Positions 1 to 13,093 of a stretch of 64,000 bases of DNA are shown in pieces. Positions within the stretch are counted from its first letter, which is position 1. Every line of letters starts with the position of its first letter. The position numbers and the translations under genes were made by a program. The notes beneath the pieces were generated by a model, which ran no database searches, was not told the DNA's origin, and saw nothing but the letters and a program-made list of their open reading frames with translations. The stretch lies in the NCBI RefSeq assembly GCF_964340395.1, contig NC_135553.1, positions 12,452,501 to 12,516,500 on the forward strand, read 5' to 3'. Origin of the DNA: Glandiceps talaboti (lineage: Eukaryota; Hemichordata; Enteropneusta; Spengelidae).

Positions 1-1
1 C

Positions 2-3000
2 AGTGTTCAATACAGTCCTGACGTAACTGTAAATCCAGAATCAATGGAAGTTGCTATTGGAAATACTGCATATTTTACTTGTACGGCCAATGGAAATCCC
101 TCACCAACAGTTCAGTGGTACTTCAATGGACTAACTCAAGTTCCTGAATCATCAAGGTACTTTATAAACACTTTTGGTACAACATCTTCTTTGACGATAC
201 GAAACGTTCAACAAAGTGATTATGCAAGAACAATCATGTGCAGAGCTAATAACAATCAAGGATTTGATAATGTTTATGTTACACTGACATCACCACCAAC
301 TACAACAATACAAACAACAACAATTAGTGACATTCCAGAGAGTGGTTATCCTACTTGCACATCTTCAGAAATTAACGTCAATGGCGACGCCAATAGTGAA
401 GGTCAATATGTCAGGGTCACGTGTGAGTCACGTGGTGGAGATCCCCCGTCACAACTTCAATGGTCACGTGGTTTTACCAATTTAGAGGATACTTATTACG
501 CTGATACATTCAACAAAATATGGACCAGTACATATCAATGGGTCTTAAATCGTGATGACAATGGCATTACTCTCACCTGTACTGAAACACATCCTAGATT
601 ATTCTTTCCAAGAACTTGTACTATTGGACCAATCAGTGTTCAATACAGTCCTGACGTAACTGTAAATCCAGAATCTATGGAAGTTACTATTGGAAATACT
701 GCATATTTTACTTGTACGGCCAATGGAAATCCCTCACCAACAGTTCAGTGGTACTTCAATGGACTAACTCAAGTTCCTGAATCATCAAGGTATTTTATAA
801 ACACCTTTGGTACAACATCTTCTTTGACGATACAAAACGTTCAACAAAGTGATTATGCAAGAACAATCATGTGCAGAGCTAATAACAATCAAGGTTTTGA
901 CAATGTTTATGTTACACTGACATCACCACCAACTACAACAATACAAACAACAACAATTAGTGACATTCCAGAGAGCGGTTATCCAACTTGCACATCTTCA
1001 GAAATTAACGTCAATGGCAACGCCAATAGAGAAGGTCAATATGTCAGAGTCACGTGTGAGTCACGTGGTGGAGATCCTCCGTCAGAACTTGAATGGTCAC
1101 GTGGTTCTACAACTTTAGAGAACATCTATAACGCTGATACATTCAACAAAATATGGACCAGTACATATCAATGGGTCTTAAATCGTGATGACAATGGCAT
1201 TACTCTCACCTGTACTGAAACACATCCTAGATTATTCTTTCCAAGAACTTGTACTATTGGACCAATCAGTGTTCAATACAGTCCTGACGTAACTGTAAAT
1301 CCAGAATCTATGGAAGTTGCTATTGGAAATACTGCATATTTTACTTGTACGGCCAATGGAAATCCCTCACCAACAGTTCAATGGTACTTCAATGGACTAA
1401 CTCAAGTTCCTGAATCATCAAGGTATTTTATAAACACCTTTGGTACAACATCTTCTTTGATGATACAAAACGTTCAACAAAATGATTATGCAAGAACAAT
1501 CATGTGCAGAGCTAACAACAATCAAGGTTTTGACAATGTTTATGTTACACTGACATCACCACCAACTACAACAATACAAACAACAACAATTAGTGACATT
1601 CCAGAGAGTGGTTATCCTACTTGCACTTCCTCAGAAATTAACGTCAATGGCGACGCCAATAGTGAAGGTCAATATGTCAGGGTCACGTGTGAGTCACGTG
1701 GTGGAGATCCTCCATCAGAACTTCAATGGTCACGTGGTTTTACCAATTTAGAGGATACTTATTACACAGATACATTCAACAAAATATGGACCAGTACATA
1801 TCAATGGGTCTTAAATCGTGATGACAATGGCATTACTCTCACCTGTACTGAAACACATCCTAGATTATTCTTTCCAAGAACTTGTACAATTGGACCAATC
1901 AGTGTTCAATACAGTCCTGACGTAACTGTGAATCCAGAATCTATGGAAGTTACTATTGGAAATACTGCATATTTTACTTGTACGGCCAATGGAAATCCCT
2001 CACCAACAGTTCAGTGGTACTTCAATGGACTAACTCAAGTTCCTGAATCATCAAGGTATTTTATAAACACCTTTGGTACAACATCTTCTTTGATGATACA
2101 AAACGTTCAACAAAATGATTATGCAAGAACAATCATGTGCAGAGCTAATAACAATCAAGGATTTGATAATGTTTATGTTACACTAACATCACCACCAACT
2201 ACAACAATACAAACAACAACAATTAGTGACATTCCAGAGAGTGGTTATCCTACTTGCGCATCTTCAGAAATTAACGCCAATGACGACGCCAATAGTGAAG
2301 GTCAATATGTCAGAGTCACGTGTGAGTCACGTGGTGGAGATCTTCCGTCAGAACTTGAATGGTCACGTGGTTCTACAACTTTAGAGGACATCTATAACGC
2401 TGATACATTCAACAAAATATGGACCAGTACATATCAATGGGTCTTAAATCGTGATGACAATGGCATTACTCTCACCTGTACTGAAACACATCCTAGATTA
2501 TTCTTTCCAAGAACTTGTACAATTGGACCAATCAGTGTTCAATACAGTCCTGACGTAACTGTGAATCCAGAATCTATGGAAGTTACTATTGGAAATACTG
2601 CCTATTTTACTTGTACGGCCAATGGAAATCCCTCACCAACAGTTCAATGGTACTTCAATGGACTAACTCAAGTTCCTGAATCATCAAGGTACTTTATAAA
2701 CACCTTTGGTACAACATCTTCACTGACGATACAAAATGTTCAACAAAATGATTATGCAAGAACAATCATGTGCAGGGCTAATAACAATCAAGGATTTGAT
2801 AATGTTTATGTTACACTGACATCACCACCAACTACAACAATACAAACAACAACAATTAGTGACATTCCAGAGAGTGGTTATCCTACTTGCACTTCCTCAG
2901 AAATTAACGTCAATGTCGACGCCAATAGAGAAGGAGAGTATGTCAGAGTCACGTGTGAGTCACGTGGTGGAGATCCCCCGTCACAACTTCAATGGTCACG

Positions 3001-6000
3001 TGGTTTTACAACTTTAGAGGACATCTATAACGCTGATACATTCAACAAAATATGGACCAGTACATATCAATGGGTCTTACATCGTGATGACAATGGCATT
3101 ACTCTCACCTGTACTGAAACACATCCTAGATTATTCTTTCCAAGAACTTGTACTATTGGACCAATCAGTGTTCAATACAGTCCTGACGTAACTGTGAATC
3201 CAGAATCTATGGAAGTTGCTATTGGAAATACTGCATATTTTACTTGTACGGCCAATGGAAATCCCTCACCAACAGTTCAGTGGTACTTCAATGGACTAAC
3301 TCAAGTTCCTGAATCATCAAGGTACTTTATAAATACTTTTAGTACAACAACTTCACTGACGATACAAAATGTTCAACAAAGTGATTATGCAAGAACAATC
3401 ATGTGCAGAGCTAACAACAATCAAGGTTTTGACAATGTTTATGTTACACTGACATCACCACCAACTACAACAATACAAACAACAACAATTAGTGACATTC
3501 CAGAGAGTGGTTATCCTACTTGCACTTCCTCAGAAATTAACGTCAATGGCAATGCCAATAGAGAAGGAGAGTATGTCAGAGTCACATGTGAGTCACGTGG
3601 TGGAGATCCCCCGTCACAACTTCAATGGTCACGTGGTTTTACAACTTTAGAGGACATCTATAACGCTGACACGTTCAACAAAATATGGACCAGTACATAT
3701 CAATGGGTCTTAAATCGTGATGACAATGGCATTACTCTCACCTGTACTGAAACACATCCTAGATTATTCTTTCCAAGAACTTGTGCTATTGGACCAATCA
3801 GTGTTCAATACAGTCCTGACGTAACTGTGAATCCAGAATCTATGGAAGTTGCTATTGGAAATACTGCCTATTTTACTTGTACGGCCAATGGAAATCCCTC
3901 ACCAACAGTTCAATGGTACTTCAATGGACTAACTCAAGTTCCTGAATCATCAAGGTACTTTATAAATACTTTTGGTACAACATCTTCTTTGATGATACAA
4001 AACGTTCAACAAAATGATTATGCAAGAACAATCATGTGCAGAGCTAACAACAATCAAGGTTTTGACAATGTTTATGTTACACTGACAGCACCACCAACTA
4101 CAACAATACAAACAACAACAATTAGTGACATTCCAGAGAGTGGTTATCCTACTTGCACTTCCTCAGAAATTAACGTCAATGGCGACTCCAATAGAGAAGG
4201 TCAATATGTCACGGTCACATGTGAGTCACGTGGTGGAGATCCCCCGTCACAACTTCAATGGTCACGTGGTTTTACCAATTTAGAGGATACTTATTACGCT
4301 GATACATTCAACAAAATATGGACCAGTACATATCAATGGGTCTTACATCGTGATGACAATGGCATTACTCTCACCTGTACTGAAACACATCCTAGATTAT
4401 TCTTTCCAAGAACTTGTACTATTGGACCAATCAGTGTTCAATACAGTCCCGACGTAACTGTAAATCCAGAATCTATGGAAGTTGCTATTGGAAATACTGC
4501 ATATTTTACTTGTACGGCCAATGGAAATCCCTCACCAACAGTTCAATGGTACTTCAATGGACTAACTCAAATGCCTGAATCATCAAGGTACTTTATAGAT
4601 ACCTTTGGTACAACATCTTCTTTGATGATACAAAACGTTCAACAAAATGATTATGCAAGAACAATCATGTGCAGAGCTAATAACAATCAAGGTTTTGACA
4701 ATGTTTATGTTACACTGACATCACCACCAACTACAACAATACAAACAACAACAATTAGTGACATTCCAGAGAGTGGTTATCCTACTTGCACATCTTCAGA
4801 AATTAACGTCAATGGCGACGCCAATAGAGAAGGTCAATATGTCAGAGTCACGTGTGAGTCACGTGGTGGAGATCCTCCGTCAGAACTTGAATGGTCACGT
4901 GGTTTTACCAATTTAGAGGATACTTATTACACAGATACATTCAACAAAATATGGACCAGTACATATCAATGGGTCTTAAATCGTGATGACAATGGCATTA
5001 CTCTCACCTGTACTGAAACACATCCTAGACTATTCTTTCCAAGAACTTGTACTATTGGACCAATCAGTGTTCAATACAGTCCTGACGTAACTGTAAATCC
5101 AGAATCTATGGAAGTTGCTATTGGAAATACTGCATATTTTACTTGTACGGCCAATGGAAATCCCTCACCAACAGTTCAGTGGTACTTCAATGGACTAACT
5201 CAAGTTCCTGAATCATCAAGGTATTTTATAAACACCTTTGGTACAACATCTTCTTTGACGATACAAAACGTTCAACAAAGTGATTATGCAAGAACAATCA
5301 TGTGCAGAGCTAATAACAATCAAGGTTTTGACAATGTTTATGTTACACTGACATCACCACCAACTACAACAATACAAACAACAACAATTAGTGACATTCC
5401 AGAGAGCGGTTATCCAACTTGCACATCTTCAGAAATTAACGTCAATGGCAACGCCAATAGAGAAGGTCAATATGTCAGAGTCACGTGTGAGTCACGTGGT
5501 GGAGATCCTCCGTCAGAACTTGAATGGTCACGTGGTTCTACAACTTTAGAGAACATCTATAACGCTAATACATTCAACAAAATATGGACCAGTACATATC
5601 AATGGGTCTTAAATCGTGATGACAATGGCATTACTCTCACCTGTACTGAAACACATCCTAGATTATTCTTTCCAAGAACTTGTACAATTGGACCAATCAG
5701 TGTTCAATACAGCCCTGACGTAACTGTAAATCCAGAATCTATGGAAGTTGCTATTGGAAATACTGCATATTTTACTTGTACGGCCAATGGAAATCCCTCA
5801 CCAACAGTTCAATGGTACTTCAATGGATTAAGTCAAGCTCCCGAACCATCAAGGTACTTTATAAACACCATTGGTACAACATCTTCTTTGATGATACAAA
5901 ACGTTCAACAAAATGATTATGCAAGAACAATCATGTGCAGGGCTAACAACAATCAAGGTTTTGACAATGTTTATGTTACACTGACATCACCACCAACTAC

Positions 6001-9000
6001 AACAATACAAACAACAACAATTAGTGACATTCCAGAGAGTGGTTATCCAACTTGCACATCCTCAGAAATTAACGTCGATGGCGACGCCAATAGAGAAGGA
6101 GAGTATGTCAGAGTCACGTGTGAGTCACGTGGTGGAGATCCTCCATCACAACTTGAATGGTCACGTGGTTCTACAAATTTAGAGGACATCTATAACGCAG
6201 ATACATTCAACAAAATATGGACCAGTACATATCAATGGGTCTTAAATCGTGATGACAATGGCATTACTCTCACCTGTACTGAAACACATCCTAGATTATT
6301 CTTTCCAAGAACTTGTACTATTGGACCAATCAGTGTTCAATACAGTCCTGACGTAACTGTAAATCCAGAATCTATGGAAGTTGCTATTGGAAATACTGCA
6401 TATTTTACTTGTACGGCCAATGGAAATCCCTCACCAACAGTTCAATGGTACTTCAATGGACTAACTCAAGTTCCTGAATCATCAAGGTATTTTATAAACA
6501 CCTTTGGTACAACATCTTCTTTGATGATACAAAACGTTCAACAAAATGATTATGCAAGAACAATCATGTGCAGAGCTAACAACAATCAAGGTTTTGACAA
6601 TGTTTATGTTACACTGACATCACCACCAACTACAACAATACAAACAACAACAATTAGTGACATTCCAGAGAGTGGTTATCCTACTTGCACTTCCTCAGAA
6701 ATTAACGTCAATGGCGACGCCAATAGTGAAGGTCAATATGTCAGGGTCACGTGTGAGTCACGTGGTGGAGATCCTCCATCAGAACTTCAATGGTCACGTG
6801 GTTTTACCAATTTAGAGGATACTTATTACACAGATACATTCAACAAAATATGGACCAGTACATATCAATGGGTCTTAAATCGTGATGACAATGGCATTAC
6901 TCTCACCTGTACTGAAACACATCCTAGATTATTCTTTCCAAGAATTTGTACAATTGGACCAATCAGTGTTCAATACAGTCCTGACGTAACTGTAAATCCA
7001 GAATCTATGGAAGTTGCTATTGGAAATACTGCCTATTTTACTTGTACGGCCAATGGAAATCCCTCACCAACAGTTCAATGGTACTTCAATGGACTAACTC
7101 AAGTTCCTGAATCATCAAGGTACTTTATAAATACTTTTGGTACAACATCTTCTTTGATGATACAAAACGTTCAACAAAGTGATTATGCAAGAACAATCAT
7201 GTGCAGAGCTAACAACAATCAAGGATTTGATAATGTTTATGTTACACTGACATCACCACCAACTACAACAATACAAACAACAACAATTAGTGACATTCCA
7301 GATAGTGGTTATCCTACTTGCACATCTTCAGAAATTAACGTCAATGGCGACTCCAATACAGAAGGTCAATATGTCAGGGTCACGTGTGAGTCACGTGGTG
7401 GAGATCCCCCGTCTCAACTTCAATGGTCACGTGGTTTTACAACTTTAGAGGACATCTATAACGCTGATACATTCAACAAAATATGGACCAGTACATATCA
7501 ATGGGTCTTACATCGTGATGACAATGGTATCACTCTCACCTGCACGGAAACACATCCTAGACTATTCTCTCCAAGAACTTGTATTATTGGACCAATAGAT
7601 GTCCAGTATCGTCCTGACATAACTGTTTATCCAGAAAGTATACAAAGTGCCCTTGGTAACAGTGTGCATTTCACTTGTTCTGCTACTGGAAATCCACTTC
7701 CAACCTTTCAGTGGTACTTCAATGGCTTGGTACAGTTTCCTGATGTGTCGCGTTATTCTATTTCCACGACATCCTCAACTTCACAGCTAACAATTGAAAA
7801 TCTACAAAGTTCTGATTTCTCTCAAAGCATGAGATGCAGAGCAAGAAATATCCAGGGCTCAACTGACGCTTACGTAGAGCTGATTCCTCACACGATCACA
7901 ACTATAAGTCCAACCACTGAGACCAAATCTATTCCCGGTGCGGAATACCCTCTATGTTCATCAGATGAACGATTGGATATGATAAACGAACAAGGAGAGT
8001 ATCCTATCATCATTACATGTGAATCTCAAGGGGGTGATCCACCTTCGCAGTTGACATGGGTACGTGGGGATCAATCAGTTGATTTTCGGTATACTGTATA
8101 TACCGAAATGAAAATATCAACGGCTACCTATGAATGGATTGCCACTCGGGATGATAGTGGTACAGTTTTTACCTGCATTGAATCACATGAAAGACTTTCA
8201 GCCGTTCGTACTTGTACAATAGGACCAATAGATGTTAAATATTCCCCTGTCATTACTGTACAACCAGACACGGTAGATGCTATTCCAGGTGTAACTCTTT
8301 CTTTCACTTGTCAAGTTTCTGCAAACCCAGAACCAAGTTCATTATCGTGGTATTTTGATAATTCAACACATGTGCCTGACAGCCGTCGGTTTTTGGTATT
8401 TGAAACAGAGATCGGTGTAACACTAACAATTTATGATCTTCAGTCAAGTGATGCCGCTCACGTTATAGAATGTAGAGCAATAAACACCCTGGGCAGTGCT
8501 TCTAAGTTTTTAAACATAGCAGTTCTACAGACTACAACTGTTACGCCACCAAGCACCACAACACACAGCACTGTTGCTACATTGGTCTATCCCTACTGTA
8601 GCTTCAATGGTGATGCCACACCACCTCCGATAAACTACGAAGGAGATCGAGTATCAATCACATGCAAGTCAGGTGGTTGGGACCGACCTTCACAACTGCA
8701 ATGGAAGAGGGGAGATGACGTATTGGATGCTGAGATGTTGATCGTTCCTAGAGAAGAAGTATGGGCTATAAAGTTTGAATGGACTCTGGATAACACTGAC
8801 CATGACAGAGTGTTCACGTGTGTAGAATCGCATCCAGATCTTTCCGAGTCTCGCACCTGTGGATTTGGACCAATAAATGTCGAATATCCACCGGTGTTGG
8901 TGTTAGAACCGGAAAGTATACAAATTGATGTTGGAAACAGCGTGTCATTTTCCTGTCGGGCTGAGAGCAACCCACCGTTGTCTACCATACTGTGGTTATT

Positions 9001-10042
9001 TGATGGCAGCACGACACTACCAGATATTCTTCGTTACACAGTTACTACTTTAGTCAACGTCATCACGTTAACAATTGAGAGTGTACAAATTGAGGATTTT
9101 TCCCGCGCTTTCGTGTGCCAAGCAACCAATGAACGTGGTTACACATCAAAGGAACTTACACTTCAACTAATTACAACTACCAAATCGCCAATAATAATGA
9201 CGTCATCAGTAATACCCAAAACCACTACAACTTCGTTCACAATACAGCAGACAACGATTCCGAGTACAACAGTGAAACACGTTCACAGTGGAGAAAACCC
9301 CGTATGTACAATAGCTGGACTTCGTCGTGGCAAATTACCAAATATGGTCAATGATCACGTCTCCATCACGTGCCTGTCACAGGGAGGACAACCGACACCG
9401 ATTTTGGAATGGCGTAAAAATGGTGAAAGTGTAAATTCCTCGGTCATCTTTGACGAGAGAGTCGGTGCTTGGATTAGTGTATACAATTTGGAATTATCAT
9501 GGGCTGACAATGATGCAATTTTCACTTGTGTTGAAATCGTTCCCGGAACACAACAAGAACTATTGTGTGACATCGCACCAATCAACGTTATCTTTACACC
9601 AGTGGTGATCTTACAGCCGCCAATATCAATATGCGACATTGGGATGAAAATTGTCATAAGCTGTGAAGCGTTTGCTAATCCAAAACAGATATGGGAGCTA
9701 GACTGGTTGTTCGACGGCGCGAAAGACCGCCCTGACATGGAAAGATATAAACTTTGGGTCGAAGGGAACAAAATATGGTTGGCAATCAATAACATGACTG
9801 CCATGGACCTCAGTTATGACGTGTCTTGTCAAGCAAGGAATATGATTGGTATAAGTACAGTTGATGTTCAACTCATCCCACCAGAAAACATCACCATTCC
9901 GACAAGGCCACCGAAAAAGACGGACACTACAATAACTATGAAGACCGTTTTACCAGTGCCTGACAAAGTTTCCTCGGTACATACTGGTTCGTTGTGTACA
10001 ATTATTACGTACTTTATAGTGTTCTTGGTTCTTATCGCATAA
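2..10042 (+). CDS. Giant tandem-Ig-domain, probably GPI-anchored cell-surface protein (5' partial)
   Basis: The frame is open from base 2 to the TAA at 10040-10042 (3346 residues visible); the signal peptide and true start lie upstream of the window. There are at least 31 Ig domains. Twelve near-identical 211-residue units (starting at 44 and every 633 bp to 7007) each hold an I-set-like domain (Cys in YFTC, Trp in VQWYF, Cys in IMCRA), a Thr-rich linker, and a CD80-like C2-set domain. The second domain has Cys in RVTC and LTC, Trp in LQW, and an extra Cys pair (PTC, RTC) that could form a second disulfide. Diverged units follow to about 9890, then a Thr/Pro-rich stalk and a short C-terminal hydrophobic run (IITYFIVFLVLIA) with no cytoplasmic tail, typical of a GPI signal. 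The architecture resembles nephrin/Kirre-type adhesion proteins (family knowledge); an adhesion or recognition role is inference. No specific orthologue is recognised. No intron is seen across 10 kb. Confidence 0.5.
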   Translation, partial: SVQYSPDVTVNPESMEVAIGNTAYFTCTANGNPSPTVQWYFNGLTQVPESSRYFINTFGTTSSLTIRNVQQSDYARTIMCRANNNQGFDNVYVTLTSPPTTTIQTTTISDIPESGYPTCTSSEINVNGDANSEGQYVRVTCESRGGDPPSQLQWSRGFTNLEDTYYADTFNKIWTSTYQWVLNRDDNGITLTCTETHPRLFFPRTCTIGPISVQYSPDVTVNPESMEVTIGNTAYFTCTANGNPSPTVQWYFNGLTQVPESSRYFINTFGTTSSLTIQNVQQSDYARTIMCRANNNQGFDNVYVTLTSPPTTTIQTTTISDIPESGYPTCTSSEINVNGNANREGQYVRVTCESRGGDPPSELEWSRGSTTLENIYNADTFNKIWTSTYQWVLNRDDNGITLTCTETHPRLFFPRTCTIGPISVQYSPDVTVNPESMEVAIGNTAYFTCTANGNPSPTVQWYFNGLTQVPESSRYFINTFGTTSSLMIQNVQQNDYARTIMCRANNNQGFDNVYVTLTSPPTTTIQTTTISDIPESGYPTCTSSEINVNGDANSEGQYVRVTCESRGGDPPSELQWSRGFTNLEDTYYTDTFNKIWTSTYQWVLNRDDNGITLTCTETHPRLFFPRTCTIGPISVQYSPDVTVNPESMEVTIGNTAYFTCTANGNPSPTVQWYFNGLTQVPESSRYFINTFGTTSSLMIQNVQQNDYARTIMCRANNNQGFDNVYVTLTSPPTTTIQTTTISDIPESGYPTCASSEINANDDANSEGQYVRVTCESRGGDLPSELEWSRGSTTLEDIYNADTFNKIWTSTYQWVLNRDDNGITLTCTETHPRLFFPRTCTIGPISVQYSPDVTVNPESMEVTIGNTAYFTCTANGNPSPTVQWYFNGLTQVPESSRYFINTFGTTSSLTIQNVQQNDYARTIMCRANNNQGFDNVYVTLTSPPTTTIQTTTISDIPESGYPTCTSSEINVNVDANREGEYVRVTCESRGGDPPSQLQWSRGFTTLEDIYNADTFNKIWTSTYQWVLHRDDNGITLTCTETHPRLFFPRTCTIGPISVQYSPDVTVNPESMEVAIGNTAYFTCTANGNPSPTVQWYFNGLTQVPESSRYFINTFSTTTSLTIQNVQQSDYARTIMCRANNNQGFDNVYVTLTSPPTTTIQTTTISDIPESGYPTCTSSEINVNGNANREGEYVRVTCESRGGDPPSQLQWSRGFTTLEDIYNADTFNKIWTSTYQWVLNRDDNGITLTCTETHPRLFFPRTCAIGPISVQYSPDVTVNPESMEVAIGNTAYFTCTANGNPSPTVQWYFNGLTQVPESSRYFINTFGTTSSLMIQNVQQNDYARTIMCRANNNQGFDNVYVTLTAPPTTTIQTTTISDIPESGYPTCTSSEINVNGDSNREGQYVTVTCESRGGDPPSQLQWSRGFTNLEDTYYADTFNKIWTSTYQWVLHRDDNGITLTCTETHPRLFFPRTCTIGPISVQYSPDVTVNPESMEVAIGNTAYFTCTANGNPSPTVQWYFNGLTQMPESSRYFIDTFGTTSSLMIQNVQQNDYARTIMCRANNNQGFDNVYVTLTSPPTTTIQTTTISDIPESGYPTCTSSEINVNGDANREGQYVRVTCESRGGDPPSELEWSRGFTNLEDTYYTDTFNKIWTSTYQWVLNRDDNGITLTCTETHPRLFFPRTCTIGPISVQYSPDVTVNPESMEVAIGNTAYFTCTANGNPSPTVQWYFNGLTQVPESSRYFINTFGTTSSLTIQNVQQSDYARTIMCRANNNQGFDNVYVTLTSPPTTTIQTTTISDIPESGYPTCTSSEINVNGNANREGQYVRVTCESRGGDPPSELEWSRGSTTLENIYNANTFNKIWTSTYQWVLNRDDNGITLTCTETHPRLFFPRTCTIGPISVQYSPDVTVNPESMEVAIGNTAYFTCTANGNPSPTVQWYFNGLSQAPEPSRYFINTIGTTSSLMIQNVQQNDYARTIMCRANNNQGFDNVYVTLTSPPTTTIQTTTISDIPESGYPTCTSSEINVDGDANREGEYVRVTCESRGGDPPSQLEWSRGSTNLEDIYNADTFNKIWTSTYQWVLNRDDNGITLTCTETHPRLFFPRTCTIGPISVQYSPDVTVNPESMEVAIGNTAYFTCTANGNPSPTVQWYFNGLTQVPESSRYFINTFGTTSSLMIQNVQQNDYARTIMCRANNNQGFDNVYVTLTSPPTTTIQTTTISDIPESGYPTCTSSEINVNGDANSEGQYVRVTCESRGGDPPSELQWSRGFTNLEDTYYTDTFNKIWTSTYQWVLNRDDNGITLTCTETHPRLFFPRICTIGPISVQYSPDVTVNPESMEVAIGNTAYFTCTANGNPSPTVQWYFNGLTQVPESSRYFINTFGTTSSLMIQNVQQSDYARTIMCRANNNQGFDNVYVTLTSPPTTTIQTTTISDIPDSGYPTCTSSEINVNGDSNTEGQYVRVTCESRGGDPPSQLQWSRGFTTLEDIYNADTFNKIWTSTYQWVLHRDDNGITLTCTETHPRLFSPRTCIIGPIDVQYRPDITVYPESIQSALGNSVHFTCSATGNPLPTFQWYFNGLVQFPDVSRYSISTTSSTSQLTIENLQSSDFSQSMRCRARNIQGSTDAYVELIPHTITTISPTTETKSIPGAEYPLCSSDERLDMINEQGEYPIIITCESQGGDPPSQLTWVRGDQSVDFRYTVYTEMKISTATYEWIATRDDSGTVFTCIESHERLSAVRTCTIGPIDVKYSPVITVQPDTVDAIPGVTLSFTCQVSANPEPSSLSWYFDNSTHVPDSRRFLVFETEIGVTLTIYDLQSSDAAHVIECRAINTLGSASKFLNIAVLQTTTVTPPSTTTHSTVATLVYPYCSFNGDATPPPINYEGDRVSITCKSGGWDRPSQLQWKRGDDVLDAEMLIVPREEVWAIKFEWTLDNTDHDRVFTCVESHPDLSESRTCGFGPINVEYPPVLVLEPESIQIDVGNSVSFSCRAESNPPLSTILWLFDGSTTLPDILRYTVTTLVNVITLTIESVQIEDFSRAFVCQATNERGYTSKELTLQLITTTKSPIIMTSSVIPKTTTTSFTIQQTTIPSTTVKHVHSGENPVCTIAGLRRGKLPNMVNDHVSITCLSQGGQPTPILEWRKNGESVNSSVIFDERVGAWISVYNLELSWADNDAIFTCVEIVPGTQQELLCDIAPINVIFTPVVILQPPISICDIGMKIVISCEAFANPKQIWELDWLFDGAKDRPDMERYKLWVEGNKIWLAINNMTAMDLSYDVSCQARNMIGISTVDVQLIPPENITIPTRPPKKTDTTITMKTVLPVPDKVSSVHTGSLCTIITYFIVFLVLIA
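44..7639 (+). repeat. 12 x 633-bp coding tandem repeat (Ig pair plus linker)
   Basis: Units begin at 44, 677, 1310, 1943, 2576, 3209, 3842, 4475, 5108, 5741, 6374 and 7007, with an exact period of 633 bp and no indels. Identity is very high even at silent positions. The second half of the twelfth unit already begins to diverge (around 7530-7639), and the next unit is recognisably related only at protein level. Confidence 0.5.
7640..9890 (+). other. Diverged Ig units 13-16 of the giant Ig protein
   Basis: First-type domains lie at about 7640-7890, 8270-8525, 8905-9170 and 9605-9890. Second-type domains lie at about 7945-8255, 8590-8890 and 9290-9600. The canonical Cys/Trp/Cys pattern and the linker resembling GPIxVxYxP are kept, so these are probably older, non-homogenised members of the same array. 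Several N-glycosylation sequons occur here (for example NSS, NMT, NIT), unlike the repeat block. Confidence 0.5.
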
Positions 10043-10268
10043 TTAAATTTTAGGGTGGAAAAAGACACTAAATTAACTAATATCCAAAACCTCATTTATT
10101 TGGGGGTTTTAAAATTAAATTTAATCCAATGTTCAAGTAACCACTGCAGTTATTATCGTCACACGTGAAGGTAGAATACGCCTCGGGACCAATTTTCCCG
10201 AAGATCAGATTTCTTCGAATCTCTCCAAACTTTGTCATATGAAAGCTTGATTTTGGTCCTTTTGAAAT

Positions 10269-10274
10269 AATAAA
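10269..10274 (+). promoter_or_regulatory. Candidate polyadenylation signal of the Ig gene
   Basis: AATAAA lies about 230 bp after the stop codon, the first clear hexamer downstream. Use of this site is inferred. Confidence 0.5.
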
Positions 10275-12769
<2,495 letters not shown>

Positions 12770-13093
12770 AAAGCGGCCATATGGCTGACAAATTGTATTT
12801 ATTTTCATAAAACAACTATACTATATTTTTCTACTTGAAAAAAAAGTGAAACAACACATACCAAGTCCATGTTTATAACTCAATAAATTGCAAAGAGCTA
12901 GTGTCTAAAAAGCTTGTTATTATACGTATAATAGCAAACGTTTTACACTTTTCTTTTTGAAATTTTGGGCAATTTATTGGGTTATAAGTAAGGACTTGGT
13001 ATACGTTATTTTACTTTCTATTTTCAAGTAGGAACACAAAACAAAAAATTCCAAAATAAATAAATACCCATTTTCATCCATATGGCCACTGTA
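12770..13093. mobile_element. Palindromic MITE, copy 1 (degenerate)
   Basis: The left end reads GCGGCCATATGG and the right end CCATATGGCCACTGTAA. The halves are near reverse complements around a TTATACGTATAA-like centre. It matches copies at 32445, 43424, 51716 and 57549 but is the most diverged and lacks clean TTAA flanks. Confidence 0.5.

Noticed and set aside
8635-10095. Antisense open frames inside the Ig gene
   Set aside because: They overlap a strongly supported coding exon in the opposite strand and show no domain of their own.
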